A DNA stretch of 6,455 nucleotides, taken from NCBI GenBank assembly GCA_001508595.1, contig LGHA01000096.1, forward strand, positions 1-6,455, in the 5' to 3' direction. The stretch is from Anaerolineaceae bacterium 46_22 (GTDB taxonomy: Bacteria > Chloroflexota > Anaerolineae > Anaerolineales > Anaerolineaceae). Below, in pieces: positions 1-5,138 of this stretch (position 1 is the stretch's first letter; every line of letters begins with the position of its first letter). The notes beneath the pieces were generated by a model. That model was not told the DNA's origin and did not search any database. It saw only the letters and a program-made list of their open reading frames with translations. Both the position numbers and the translations under genes were made by a program.

Positions 1-110
1 TTACGCGTTTTATGGGATTGAACCATCAAAAAAGCATAAAAATGACACAAGACGCCCCACTTTCAAACAGAGCACACCCTTTTTGCAGTAGACTCTTTAA
101 TAATTTATGT

Positions 111-1034
111 TTAAAGCAAACCTATCATCGCTTCTGTCAATTCCTGCGTCTTCACAGAATCCCAGGCTGTTGTTTGGGGCTGTTCCCTGCTTTCAACACA
201 ATCAAAGAAATGTTTGATCTGAGGCTCAAAACCTCGTCCTGCCAGGGTGGATTGCCACGCAGAAGAATAAGGCTCTACCCATCCTTTTTGCTCTGGACCC
301 TGCGTAATAGAAAGCTTAGAAAAGGCTTCGATTTCTACCGTTGTCTGATGTCCGTAAAGCGAATAATATTCCCGCCAGGCACCTGCCTGCAGATTGGTTT
401 CAATGATCCCGACACCGCCTGACGCCAATCGAATCGCTGCAGCAGCAGACAGAAGTTTTCCGCCCTTTGACTCGTGAACGAAGGACTCCACACTGCCTTC
501 ACCGCAGTAAAACCGAAGCAAGTCGATTTGGTGAATGGTATCCTCGTATAATTGTCGTCTGCGATCTTCGAAGGATGGTTTTTGCCTGAATTTTCTAAAA
601 ATCCCCATGCCTACCGGTTTTTCGCCCCACAAAGCTTTTGCCTGGATGTGAAGCGGTGCAAACCGGCGGTTAAAACCCACCATTAATACACGTCTATGCT
701 CATCTGCCAGTTCAGCCAATATTCTTGTCTCATCAACTTTCATGGTGGCAGGTTTTTCGACGAAAACATCCACGCCATTTTGAAGCAGCAGCTTAACAAT
801 CTCAAAATGGCTGTCGGATGAAGTTAGAACAAAGGCTGTCTCGGGTTGATCATCCATTAACTGGCCAAGATTGTTTGTTCCATAATCAATGCGGTACTTT
901 TTCTGAGTGGCAGCTAAAGGCTCGGGTGACCGGTTGTACAGCATCAGTTCGAGGTCCTTTTGTGCCCCTAAAATCGGCATATAGGCTTTCTGACAAATAC
1001 TTCCCAAGCCGATTACAGCAATTTTCTTTTTCAT
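111..1034 (-). CDS. Gfo/Idh/MocA-family NAD(P)-dependent oxidoreductase
   Basis: The 307-residue protein begins with a Rossmann fold. Residues 5-20 contain the dinucleotide-binding GLGSICQKAYMP segment, the EKP motif typical of the family is at 93-95, and GFNRRFAP follows at 120-127. The second half fits the C-terminal alpha/beta substrate domain, including the helix EDTIHQIDLLRF at 164-175 that carries the family histidine (H168). Members oxidise or reduce sugars, inositols or related hydroxy compounds in the cytoplasm using NAD(P). The substrate cannot be read from the sequence. At about 307 residues it is slightly short for a family usually around 330-380. The position four residues before H168, commonly Asp, is Glu (E164), although D165 is adjacent. 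The ATG start is preceded by AAGGTCAGG on the minus strand, a reasonable ribosome site. The gene lies 105 nt downstream of the acetyltransferase and may have its own promoter. Family assignment is secure; specific function is unknown. Confidence 0.9.
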   Translation of the reverse strand: MKKKIAVIGLGSICQKAYMPILGAQKDLELMLYNRSPEPLAATQKKYRIDYGTNNLGQLMDDQPETAFVLTSSDSHFEIVKLLLQNGVDVFVEKPATMKVDETRILAELADEHRRVLMVGFNRRFAPLHIQAKALWGEKPVGMGIFRKFRQKPSFEDRRRQLYEDTIHQIDLLRFYCGEGSVESFVHESKGGKLLSAAAAIRLASGGVGIIETNLQAGAWREYYSLYGHQTTVEIEAFSKLSITQGPEQKGWVEPYSSAWQSTLAGRGFEPQIKHFFDCVESREQPQTTAWDSVKTQELTEAMIGLL

Positions 1035-1139
1035 AAAACCTGACCTTACTCTCTTGTGATGATATCTTCCCCTTTTTAATAATACTCAGATCAATGCAAT
1101 ATCTATTCTTGATACCTTCCATATTTACTTCTTAGTAAA

Positions 1140-1679
1140 TCAAGAAACACTGTCAAATTCCTGACGATAGTAAACAACACCTTCTACGTCTGTCATTCTT
1201 TTGGGCTTGAGTATCTTAATCATAAAAGCCTCATCTGGTACATCTTCATAGGCACATCGAATACCAAAAGTACTGGCCTTTTTGAAGCCAAAACGGGGAT
1301 AATAAGCGGAGTCTCCTATCACAACCACAAAGGGGTATCCTGCCAATGCTGCCCGGGTCAAGCCTTCGACGCATAAACCTGTGCCAATCCCCAGTTTCTG
1401 GTATTCTGGCAAGACAGCCAACGGCCCTAGCCCCAGCCCCTCTATCGACCAGCCCTGATTTTTTATCAAGCGAGCGGGTGTAAAAAGAACGTGGCCAAGG
1501 ACTTTTTCGCCGATTTTCGCAACCAGTGAAATAAAAACAGGACAGTTCTCACGCAATCTATCAACCACTTCTGCTTCACCATCAGCATGAAATGCCAATC
1601 GATGAACCAAACGGATGCCAGCCAGATACTGTTCAGTTTCTTCCTGAATATTAAATTTCAATTGCTTATCAAGGTTCAT
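1140..1679 (-). CDS. GNAT-family N-acetyltransferase, YhbS-like
   Basis: This 179-residue protein has a complete single GNAT domain that transfers an acetyl group from acetyl-CoA to an amine, presumably in the cytoplasm. The beta4-alpha3 acetyl-CoA pyrophosphate loop is visible as GLGPLAVLPEYQKLGIGTGL (residues 83-102), with the Q/RxxGxG/A core QKLGIG at 94-99. The later stretch VIGDSAYYPRFGF (120-132) is characteristic of the YhbS-type subgroup (COG3153). The N-terminal segment QEETEQYLAGIRLVHRLAF (12-30) matches the usual first strand and helix, so the annotated ATG is well placed. The acceptor substrate cannot be inferred. No Shine-Dalgarno sequence precedes the ATG; a TATAAT hexamer ends only 7 nt upstream, suggesting a leaderless transcript. 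The gene lies 62 nt after the OsmC-family gene on the same strand. Confidence 0.9.
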   Translation of the reverse strand: MNLDKQLKFNIQEETEQYLAGIRLVHRLAFHADGEAEVVDRLRENCPVFISLVAKIGEKVLGHVLFTPARLIKNQGWSIEGLGLGPLAVLPEYQKLGIGTGLCVEGLTRAALAGYPFVVVIGDSAYYPRFGFKKASTFGIRCAYEDVPDEAFMIKILKPKRMTDVEGVVYYRQEFDSVS

Positions 1680-1686
1680 GTAAGCA

Positions 1687-1719
1687 ATTATAGCCCGATA
1701 AAAGAAATTTTATTGGCAA
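1687..1719 (-). promoter_or_regulatory. Candidate promoter of the acetyltransferase gene (leaderless)
   Basis: On the minus strand a perfect TATAAT (1692 down to 1687) ends 7 nt before the ATG at 1679, so transcription would start at or next to the start codon. A TTGCCA hexamer lies at 1719-1714, but the spacer is 21 bp, longer than the ideal 17. The spacer contains a small AT-only inverted repeat, ATAAAA-GAAA-TTTTAT (1698-1713), which could be an operator or chance. The -10 is good and the -35 is weak. Confidence 0.4.
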
Positions 1720-1741
1720 CCTCACACAAAAAACTTTATGC

Positions 1742-2149
1742 TTAATTCGCTGATACTAAGGCTTCGGTTGAAATTTCAAATTCCGGCGGGTTTTCCATAT
1801 GTTTCTTAACTGCACAAAGCTGTGCAGACCGAATAAGAGATTCTCTGTATCTTTCAGGGAATGTTGGCGGCACCTGGATGATAAGCTCAACCTTGTCAAT
1901 CATATGTGTGAAGGGAGAACTGTGAACCCTCTGAATAATTTGAATATTATCCGTTGGCAGCCCTCGCTGTTTACAGAAACCTAAAACATAGATGCCAGCA
2001 CAGGTCCCCATCGATGCCATGAATAATGAAAATGGCGTAGGCGCTTCCGCCTTCCCTCCGCCAGCAGGTGGTTGATCTGTCTTTATTGTATAGGGTCCAA
2101 AATGAGCGTCGACCCGTGCGCCACCGGGAAAATCAATCAGCATATCCAT
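1742..2149 (-). CDS. OsmC-family protein (OsmC/Ohr-like peroxiredoxin fold)
   Basis: The 135-residue product matches the length and layout of OsmC-superfamily proteins, cytoplasmic dimers that commonly reduce organic hydroperoxides through a pair of cysteines. The N-terminal strands include GPYTIKTDQP (18-27). The central helix PFSLFMASMGTCAGIYVLGFC (39-59) carries the first conserved cysteine, C50, plus C59. The second conserved cysteine is C112 in AQLCAVKKHMENPP. The PxxLxxASxGxC-like helix and CxVxKH pattern resemble YhfA/OsmC-type members more than Ohr, whose cysteine contexts differ. Peroxidase activity is inferred from the family, not shown. The ATG at 2149 is supported by AGAGGA at 2163-2158 on the minus strand, 8 nt upstream; a second ATG two codons later is less well spaced. 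The gene borders the candidate replication origin, so its promoter must lie within or beside that region. Confidence 0.88.
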   Translation of the reverse strand: MDMLIDFPGGARVDAHFGPYTIKTDQPPAGGGKAEAPTPFSLFMASMGTCAGIYVLGFCKQRGLPTDNIQIIQRVHSSPFTHMIDKVELIIQVPPTFPERYRESLIRSAQLCAVKKHMENPPEFEISTEALVSAN

Positions 2150-2157
2150 AAATAAAT

Positions 2158-2163
2158 TCCTCT
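2158..2163 (-). promoter_or_regulatory. Ribosome binding site of the OsmC-family gene
   Basis: The minus strand reads AGAGGA, 8 nt before the ATG at 2149. This decides in favour of the first ATG over the second ATG at codon 3. Confidence 0.6.
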
Positions 2164-2235
2164 TTCCTACTTTTAATGTCTATTTATTGATGCAAAAAGC
2201 GGCTTTCAGGTTACAGTTTGCAGGAAAGAGAGAGT

Positions 2236-2314
2236 CTTAATAAATTTATTCACATGTATTATTTAAAGAATCTTTAATTAGTCGTAGTCGTAGGGGTTGT
2301 GGAAAAGTGGATAA
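2236..2314 (+). other. Putative DNA unwinding element with DnaA-trio run and abutting DnaA boxes
   Basis: Reading the plus strand, a very AT-rich segment (2236-2280) contains the palindrome TTAAAGA-A-TCTTTAA (2263-2277). It is followed by TAG-TCG-TAG-TCG-TAG (2279-2293), then GGG (2294-2296), then two reverse-oriented DnaA boxes: TGTGGAAAA (2298-2306) and AGTGGATAA (2306-2314). The known basal unwinding system of bacterial origins, described in Bacillus subtilis, has the same order: AT-rich DNA, 5'-TAG-like trinucleotides, a short GC-rich spacer, and tandem boxes read as TGTGGATAA on this strand. Two of the five trinucleotides are TCG and deviate from the trio consensus. Function as a melting site is an inference. 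Confidence 0.55.
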
Positions 2315-2408
2315 AAGAAGAAATAAACCGGTGCTGACCATCTTTTACAGGCAGGTACGGGAAAAATTGATCAGCTTTGCAAAATTTTGGTTTTAAAAAG
2401 ACGGTTTT

Positions 2409-2430
2409 TATCAACAAATGCTTGTTGATA
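2409..2430. repeat. Perfect 9-bp inverted repeat made of two opposed DnaA-box-like sequences
   Basis: TATCAACAA (2409-2417) is separated by ATGC from its exact reverse complement TTGTTGATA (2422-2430). The left arm with the preceding T forms TTATCAACA, one mismatch from a DnaA box, and the right arm gives CTATCAACA on the minus strand. A related TTATCAACA is at 2601-2609 (-). No T-run follows on either strand, so a terminator is unlikely. It may be a weak DnaA site pair or an operator within the candidate origin. Confidence 0.5.
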
Positions 2431-2546
2431 GCCTGATTAATAAGGGCCTATTTTTTTGAACAAGTTTTGTGAAAGGAAAAAAGAGCCTGTTTTTATCCAG
2501 AAATTCTCCAGATTCTTTGGGTTAATTCCTGGAAAACTTGAGCTAG

Positions 2547-2609
2547 TTATCCACATTTCGTATAAGTTATCCACAGTTTTTGATGTTTTATCCACAGTTT
2601 TGTTGATAA
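2547..2609 (+). repeat. Phased array of three perfect TTATCCACA DnaA boxes plus a reverse near-match
   Basis: Identical TTATCCACA 9-mers start at 2547, 2567 and 2588, spacings of 20 and 21 bp or about two helical turns, which puts all three on the same DNA face and in the same orientation. The last two extend to a 14-nt direct repeat, TTATCCACAGTTTT (2567-2580 and 2588-2601). A reverse one-mismatch box (TTATCAACA on the minus strand) closes the array at 2601-2609. These are predicted high-affinity sites for the initiator DnaA. Confidence 0.8.
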
Positions 2610-2654
2610 AAGGGGTGGTTTTTAGAAATTGGCTGGTTTTGGAAAATTCAGGAA

Positions 2655-3662
2655 TTAGCTCCCATAAGCATTTTCCCAGGATTCGATCACAATTTCGAGG
2701 CTGTCTAAATAGGCATCTAAAGCCGCACATTTTTCAGCGGCGCGATCCTGTGTCAGTTCTAGAATTGAAAGACAATTTTCCCATGTCTCTTTGTTAGGCG
2801 TGTCCGCATCCAGAACAAGCTGAATGTCCAGCCATGTTCGAAGCAGCGGCCAGAGCGCCTGACCGGGTGAATCGCTGTTCAGCAATGCCTGAATCCCAGA
2901 GACGTAATAGCTGTGCCTGCTGGGCTTTAGGTGAACAGGTGCGTCCGCCTTTTTTGAAACATAGCTCAGATCTTCTTCGAATGCTTTTGACCAATCCTTC
3001 AGGTTCTCATTTTGTTCTTCGTTGTAACCTAATATACCGTAAAATCCGGCCAGCACCTTTGAAACACCGAGGGTTTCTACACGATCTTTCAGAGTCATTA
3101 GAAACCGTCGTGTGGTCAATGGGGGTCCGATCAAACCTGCAACGCTATTTGCCCCCAGAGATAAAATATCAAGGCAATGATCCAGCCACATTTCGTGCGA
3201 TTCGGGAGGGGCTTGCAATAAAGAAAACCAGTTTTCCCGTGCAGCAGTGGAGAATTTCCTGACTCTTGCCAGCACATTGTCAGGACGGTGAAATTCAGCG
3301 TTGACACTTGATTGGATAAATTCGAGCCAATGTTCATTATCATGCAGGATGATGTTGTAGTGTGTGAGCGGATAGCCCATCAAAGGATCCTGGCGGAAGG
3401 CTCGGTGGTCGGTATAGGCTTCACGGACTTTGTGATAAATATCCAGGGAGATATCCGGCGTTACGGCGGCGCATTCACGTTTTGTTGGTGCCTGGTATTT
3501 GTGAACCAGCACCAAATCGATATCCGTCGTTCCTCCCAGCAGCGGATCTTCTTCAACCAATGACCCGACCAGGTAAGCAGCGTATATATCAGGCTCGCTT
3601 CGCAGACGGGCAGTGACGGTCTGCTGGGCAAACTTATGGAGTAAGTCTCGTGTGATTCGCAT
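2655..3662 (-). CDS. Nucleotidyltransferase-fold protein of unknown specificity
   Basis: The 335-residue product has an N-terminal polymerase-beta-like nucleotidyltransferase core. The hG[S]h signature is at residues 31-35 (LVGSL), the paired metal-binding aspartates are in TDIDLVLVH (D47 and D49), and a candidate third carboxylate is D74 in ISLDIYHK. All three catalytic acids appear present, so activity (transfer of a nucleoside monophosphate to an acceptor) is plausible. About 200 residues follow with mostly helical character and no motif I recognise, resembling the substrate-binding helical domains of aminoglycoside-type or orphan nucleotidyltransferases. No signal peptide or membrane segment is seen. 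It starts 15 nt after the stop of the deoxynucleoside kinase, with AAAGGGAAA before the ATG, so co-transcription is likely. Its 3' end abuts the candidate origin. The acceptor could be a protein, RNA or small molecule; the sequence does not tell. Confidence 0.82.
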   Translation of the reverse strand: MRITRDLLHKFAQQTVTARLRSEPDIYAAYLVGSLVEEDPLLGGTTDIDLVLVHKYQAPTKRECAAVTPDISLDIYHKVREAYTDHRAFRQDPLMGYPLTHYNIILHDNEHWLEFIQSSVNAEFHRPDNVLARVRKFSTAARENWFSLLQAPPESHEMWLDHCLDILSLGANSVAGLIGPPLTTRRFLMTLKDRVETLGVSKVLAGFYGILGYNEEQNENLKDWSKAFEEDLSYVSKKADAPVHLKPSRHSYYVSGIQALLNSDSPGQALWPLLRTWLDIQLVLDADTPNKETWENCLSILELTQDRAAEKCAALDAYLDSLEIVIESWENAYGS

Positions 3663-3677
3663 GATCTTTCCCTTTAT

Positions 3678-4313
3678 CTATAGATCAATTGGCAAGCTTT
3701 CCTGGAATGGTGACAATTTCAGCGTTTGTCGGATCCGTTGATCTATTTGTTCCAGGTGTTCGGGATAGCGTATGTAGTCCAGGTTGTTGGTATTGATCGT
3801 CAAAACAGTCTGCCCCGGATAGCTTTTGAATCGTGTCTCATAGGTTTGATTGAGGGCATCGATGTAATTGACGTCCATCTTGCGCTCATAGGGGCGGTCG
3901 CGATGGGCAATTCTTTGCATCAGGACGTCAGTATCCGCCTGAAGGTAAACGATCAGGTTGGGTTTGATAATTTTCTCAGCTAAAGCCTCATGCACCTGGA
4001 AATAGGTTTCCAGTTCATCTCCGGAAAGGTTTGCTTCAGCAAAAAGGCGGTCTTTTTCAAAGGTGTAATCAGAAATTAACCAGGGGTTGTTCTTGAGGGA
4101 TTCCGGTACGCCTCTGCGTTGTTGGTGATATCGACTGAGCAAGAAAAAGATTTGGGTTTGAAAGGCAAAACGCTCACGATCACCATAAAAGTCACTGAGA
4201 AATGGATTTTCTTCAAAGATTTCCAATAGCAGTTCAGCGTTAAAGGATGTTTGTAAGAGACGAGCCAGGGTGGTTTTCCCCACACCAATAACGCCCTCAA
4301 TGGCAATGTACAT
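3678..4313 (-). CDS. Deoxynucleoside kinase (dAK/dGK-like, dNK family)
   Basis: This 211-residue protein is a full-length member of the deoxynucleoside kinase family, which phosphorylates deoxynucleosides with a nucleoside triphosphate to salvage dNMPs in the cytoplasm. The P-loop GVIGVGKT is at residues 7-14. EIFEENPFLSDFY (31-43) carries the substrate-site acid and the family's E-x-NP-F pattern. SDYTFEKDRLFA (81-92) corresponds to the DRS/DYxF region. The LID arginines lie in RIAHRDRPYE (134-143). Bacterial dAK/dGK enzymes have the same size and motif order; which base is preferred cannot be read. The ATG is supported by AGGAG 5 nt upstream on the minus strand (4319-4323). The gene is first in a probable two-gene operon with the nucleotidyltransferase 15 nt downstream, and is divergent from the cytochrome c maturation operon. 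Confidence 0.92.
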   Translation of the reverse strand: MYIAIEGVIGVGKTTLARLLQTSFNAELLLEIFEENPFLSDFYGDRERFAFQTQIFFLLSRYHQQRRGVPESLKNNPWLISDYTFEKDRLFAEANLSGDELETYFQVHEALAEKIIKPNLIVYLQADTDVLMQRIAHRDRPYERKMDVNYIDALNQTYETRFKSYPGQTVLTINTNNLDYIRYPEHLEQIDQRIRQTLKLSPFQESLPIDL

Positions 4314-4318
4314 GGGTG

Positions 4319-4353
4319 CTCCTGAATATATTTAGAATGGTTAAAATATACCA
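4319..4353 (-). promoter_or_regulatory. Candidate extended -10 promoter and ribosome site for the kinase operon
   Basis: On the minus strand TGG-TATATT (4353 down to 4345) forms an extended -10 element, and AGGAG (4323-4319) is a good ribosome site 5 nt before the kinase ATG. No convincing -35 hexamer is seen, as is common with extended -10 promoters. Confidence 0.4.
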
Positions 4354-4476
4354 TAGGTAAGACCTGCGGAGGAATCCAAATCAGCAATTCAGATGACTCA
4401 GCGGGTGCTATGTAAAAACGTAATCTTAAATGGGATAAAAATTGTCTTTATTGTAGCTAAAGAAAGGTCAATCCGT

Positions 4477-4490
4477 TATAATGATATAAT
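4477..4490 (+). promoter_or_regulatory. Candidate promoter of the ccmE-ccmF operon
   Basis: Two perfect TATAAT hexamers occur 8 bp apart (4477-4482 and 4485-4490). The second is preceded by TGA (4482-4484), giving TGATATAAT, a classic extended -10. No well-spaced -35 is present. A leader of about 25-30 nt would contain AAAGG (4508-4512) before the ccmE ATG at 4524. The rest of the divergent region 4354-4476 shows nothing I can assign. Confidence 0.5.
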
Positions 4491-4523
4491 CGACTGGAAA
4501 AGCATTTAAAGGTATTTGATATT

Positions 4524-5138
4524 ATGGATGAAAAGAAAAAAGGAATGAGCTCAAACCAGCTCAAATTTATCATCAGCGGTGGTTTATTTTTGATTGCAGT
4601 GGTCATTCTAATCGTCAGTGCAACGCGGGGAACAGCCGAGTTTTTTATGACCATTGAAGAATTAAAGCTGGCTGAAAATGACCTTCAGGGTCAAAATTTA
4701 CGTGTATCCGGTGCGGTTTTGGGGGAGAGTATCTATTTTGATACCGAAACAGGGCTTCTCCATTTTACAATAGCCCATATCCCGGCGGATGAAGACCTGA
4801 CCAAGGAGGAAGGGGAATTGAGCAAGGTTCTACATCAGGCTGTTAACGACCCGGATAATTCCCAGTTGGCAGTGATTTATGAAGGGGCTAAACCGGACAT
4901 GCTCAGGCATGAAAGCCAGGCGATTCTGACCGGCCAATTAAATTCTGAGGGTGTTTTTGTCGCCGAGGAATTATTGCTGAAATGCCCGTCAAAATATGAA
5001 GAAGCCTTACCTGAACAGGCGGAGTATCGTGATATCTTCGTTTGGTTACATGACCCTTGCCCTGGCATTTTTATTGTCACTCTATGGTTTGGTCATCCTG
5101 ATTTTTGGGCTTATCCAAAAATCGCCGGCTTTTATTGA
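4524..5138 (+). CDS. ccmE: Cytochrome c maturation haem chaperone CcmE, CxxxY type, with unusual 3' extension
   Basis: CcmE receives haem from the CcmABCD release complex and hands it to CcmF for ligation to apocytochrome c; it is membrane-anchored with its OB-fold domain outside the cytoplasm. Here residues 14-33 form the single N-terminal membrane anchor, followed by the OB domain (about 40-152) with LRVSGAVLGESIYFD and QLAVIYEGAKPDMLRHESQAILTG. The haem-attachment motif is CPSKY (C154 to Y158), the CxxxY variant instead of HxxxY. A charged insertion of about 20-30 residues (near 85-115) separates two strands compared with E. coli CcmE (159 aa). The conserved protein should end shortly after KYEE (157-160), yet the frame stays open to 5138 and overlaps ccmF by 110 nt; residues after about 168 are read from ccmF's first codons out of frame and look spurious or recent. 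A lost stop or single-base indel is likely. Confidence 0.9.
   Translation: MDEKKKGMSSNQLKFIISGGLFLIAVVILIVSATRGTAEFFMTIEELKLAENDLQGQNLRVSGAVLGESIYFDTETGLLHFTIAHIPADEDLTKEEGELSKVLHQAVNDPDNSQLAVIYEGAKPDMLRHESQAILTGQLNSEGVFVAEELLLKCPSKYEEALPEQAEYRDIFVWLHDPCPGIFIVTLWFGHPDFWAYPKIAGFY
5017..5024 (+). promoter_or_regulatory. Ribosome binding site for ccmF inside the end of ccmE
   Basis: AGGCGGAG lies 4 nt before the GTG at 5029, with an effective Shine-Dalgarno distance slightly short but workable from AGG. It supports the GTG start over the ATGs at 4996 and 5050, neither of which has such a sequence. Confidence 0.5.

Larger units (their letters stand above)
2236..2609. other. Candidate chromosomal replication origin (oriC)
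   Basis: This gene-free, AT-rich stretch lies between the OsmC-family and nucleotidyltransferase genes. It contains five 9-mers fitting the DnaA-box consensus TTWTNCACA: TTATTCACA (2246-2254, +), TTTTCCACA (2298-2306, -) and TTATCCACA at 2547-2555, 2567-2575 and 2588-2596 (all +). Single-mismatch copies occur at 2306-2314 (-), 2408-2416 (+), 2493-2501 (+) and 2601-2609 (-). A cluster this dense of the exact TTATCCACA 9-mer is far above chance and is a hallmark of oriC. An unwinding-element-like segment sits at the left end and the strong box array at the right, about 230 bp apart. No dnaA or dnaN lies next to it in this window, so the call rests on sequence architecture alone. Alternatives are a DnaA-titration or regulatory cluster such as a datA- or DARS-like site. 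The full non-coding interval is 2150-2654; outside the elements listed I see no gene in it. Confidence 0.7.

Noticed and set aside
12..422. Plus-strand open frame of 136 codons
   Set aside because: It lies mostly antisense to the oxidoreductase 3' end, has no recognisable domain and a Cys/Arg/Phe-rich composition typical of a shadow frame.
1123..1140. Inverted repeat ATTTACT-TCTT-AGTAAAT at the end of the acetyltransferase gene, considered as a terminator
   Set aside because: The stem is almost all A/T, only 7 bp, and has no following T-run on either strand.
2547..2601. Evenly spaced repeats considered as a CRISPR array or plasmid iterons
   Set aside because: The repeat core is only 9-14 nt with 6-12 nt gaps and matches the DnaA box exactly; there is no cas or rep gene.
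2456..2797. Plus-strand 113-codon and minus-strand 97-codon open frames across the DnaA-box region
   Set aside because: Their repeated residues (for example LSTV) are simply translated DnaA boxes, they run into the nucleotidyltransferase gene antisense, and neither has a convincing start.
2834..3262. Plus-strand 142-codon open frame
   Set aside because: It is antisense to the nucleotidyltransferase gene, which has clear catalytic motifs; no motif is seen in this frame.
4314..4523. Divergent intergenic region checked for a small RNA, tRNA or riboswitch
   Set aside because: No cloverleaf, long stem or T-run was found; only promoter-like elements can be supported.
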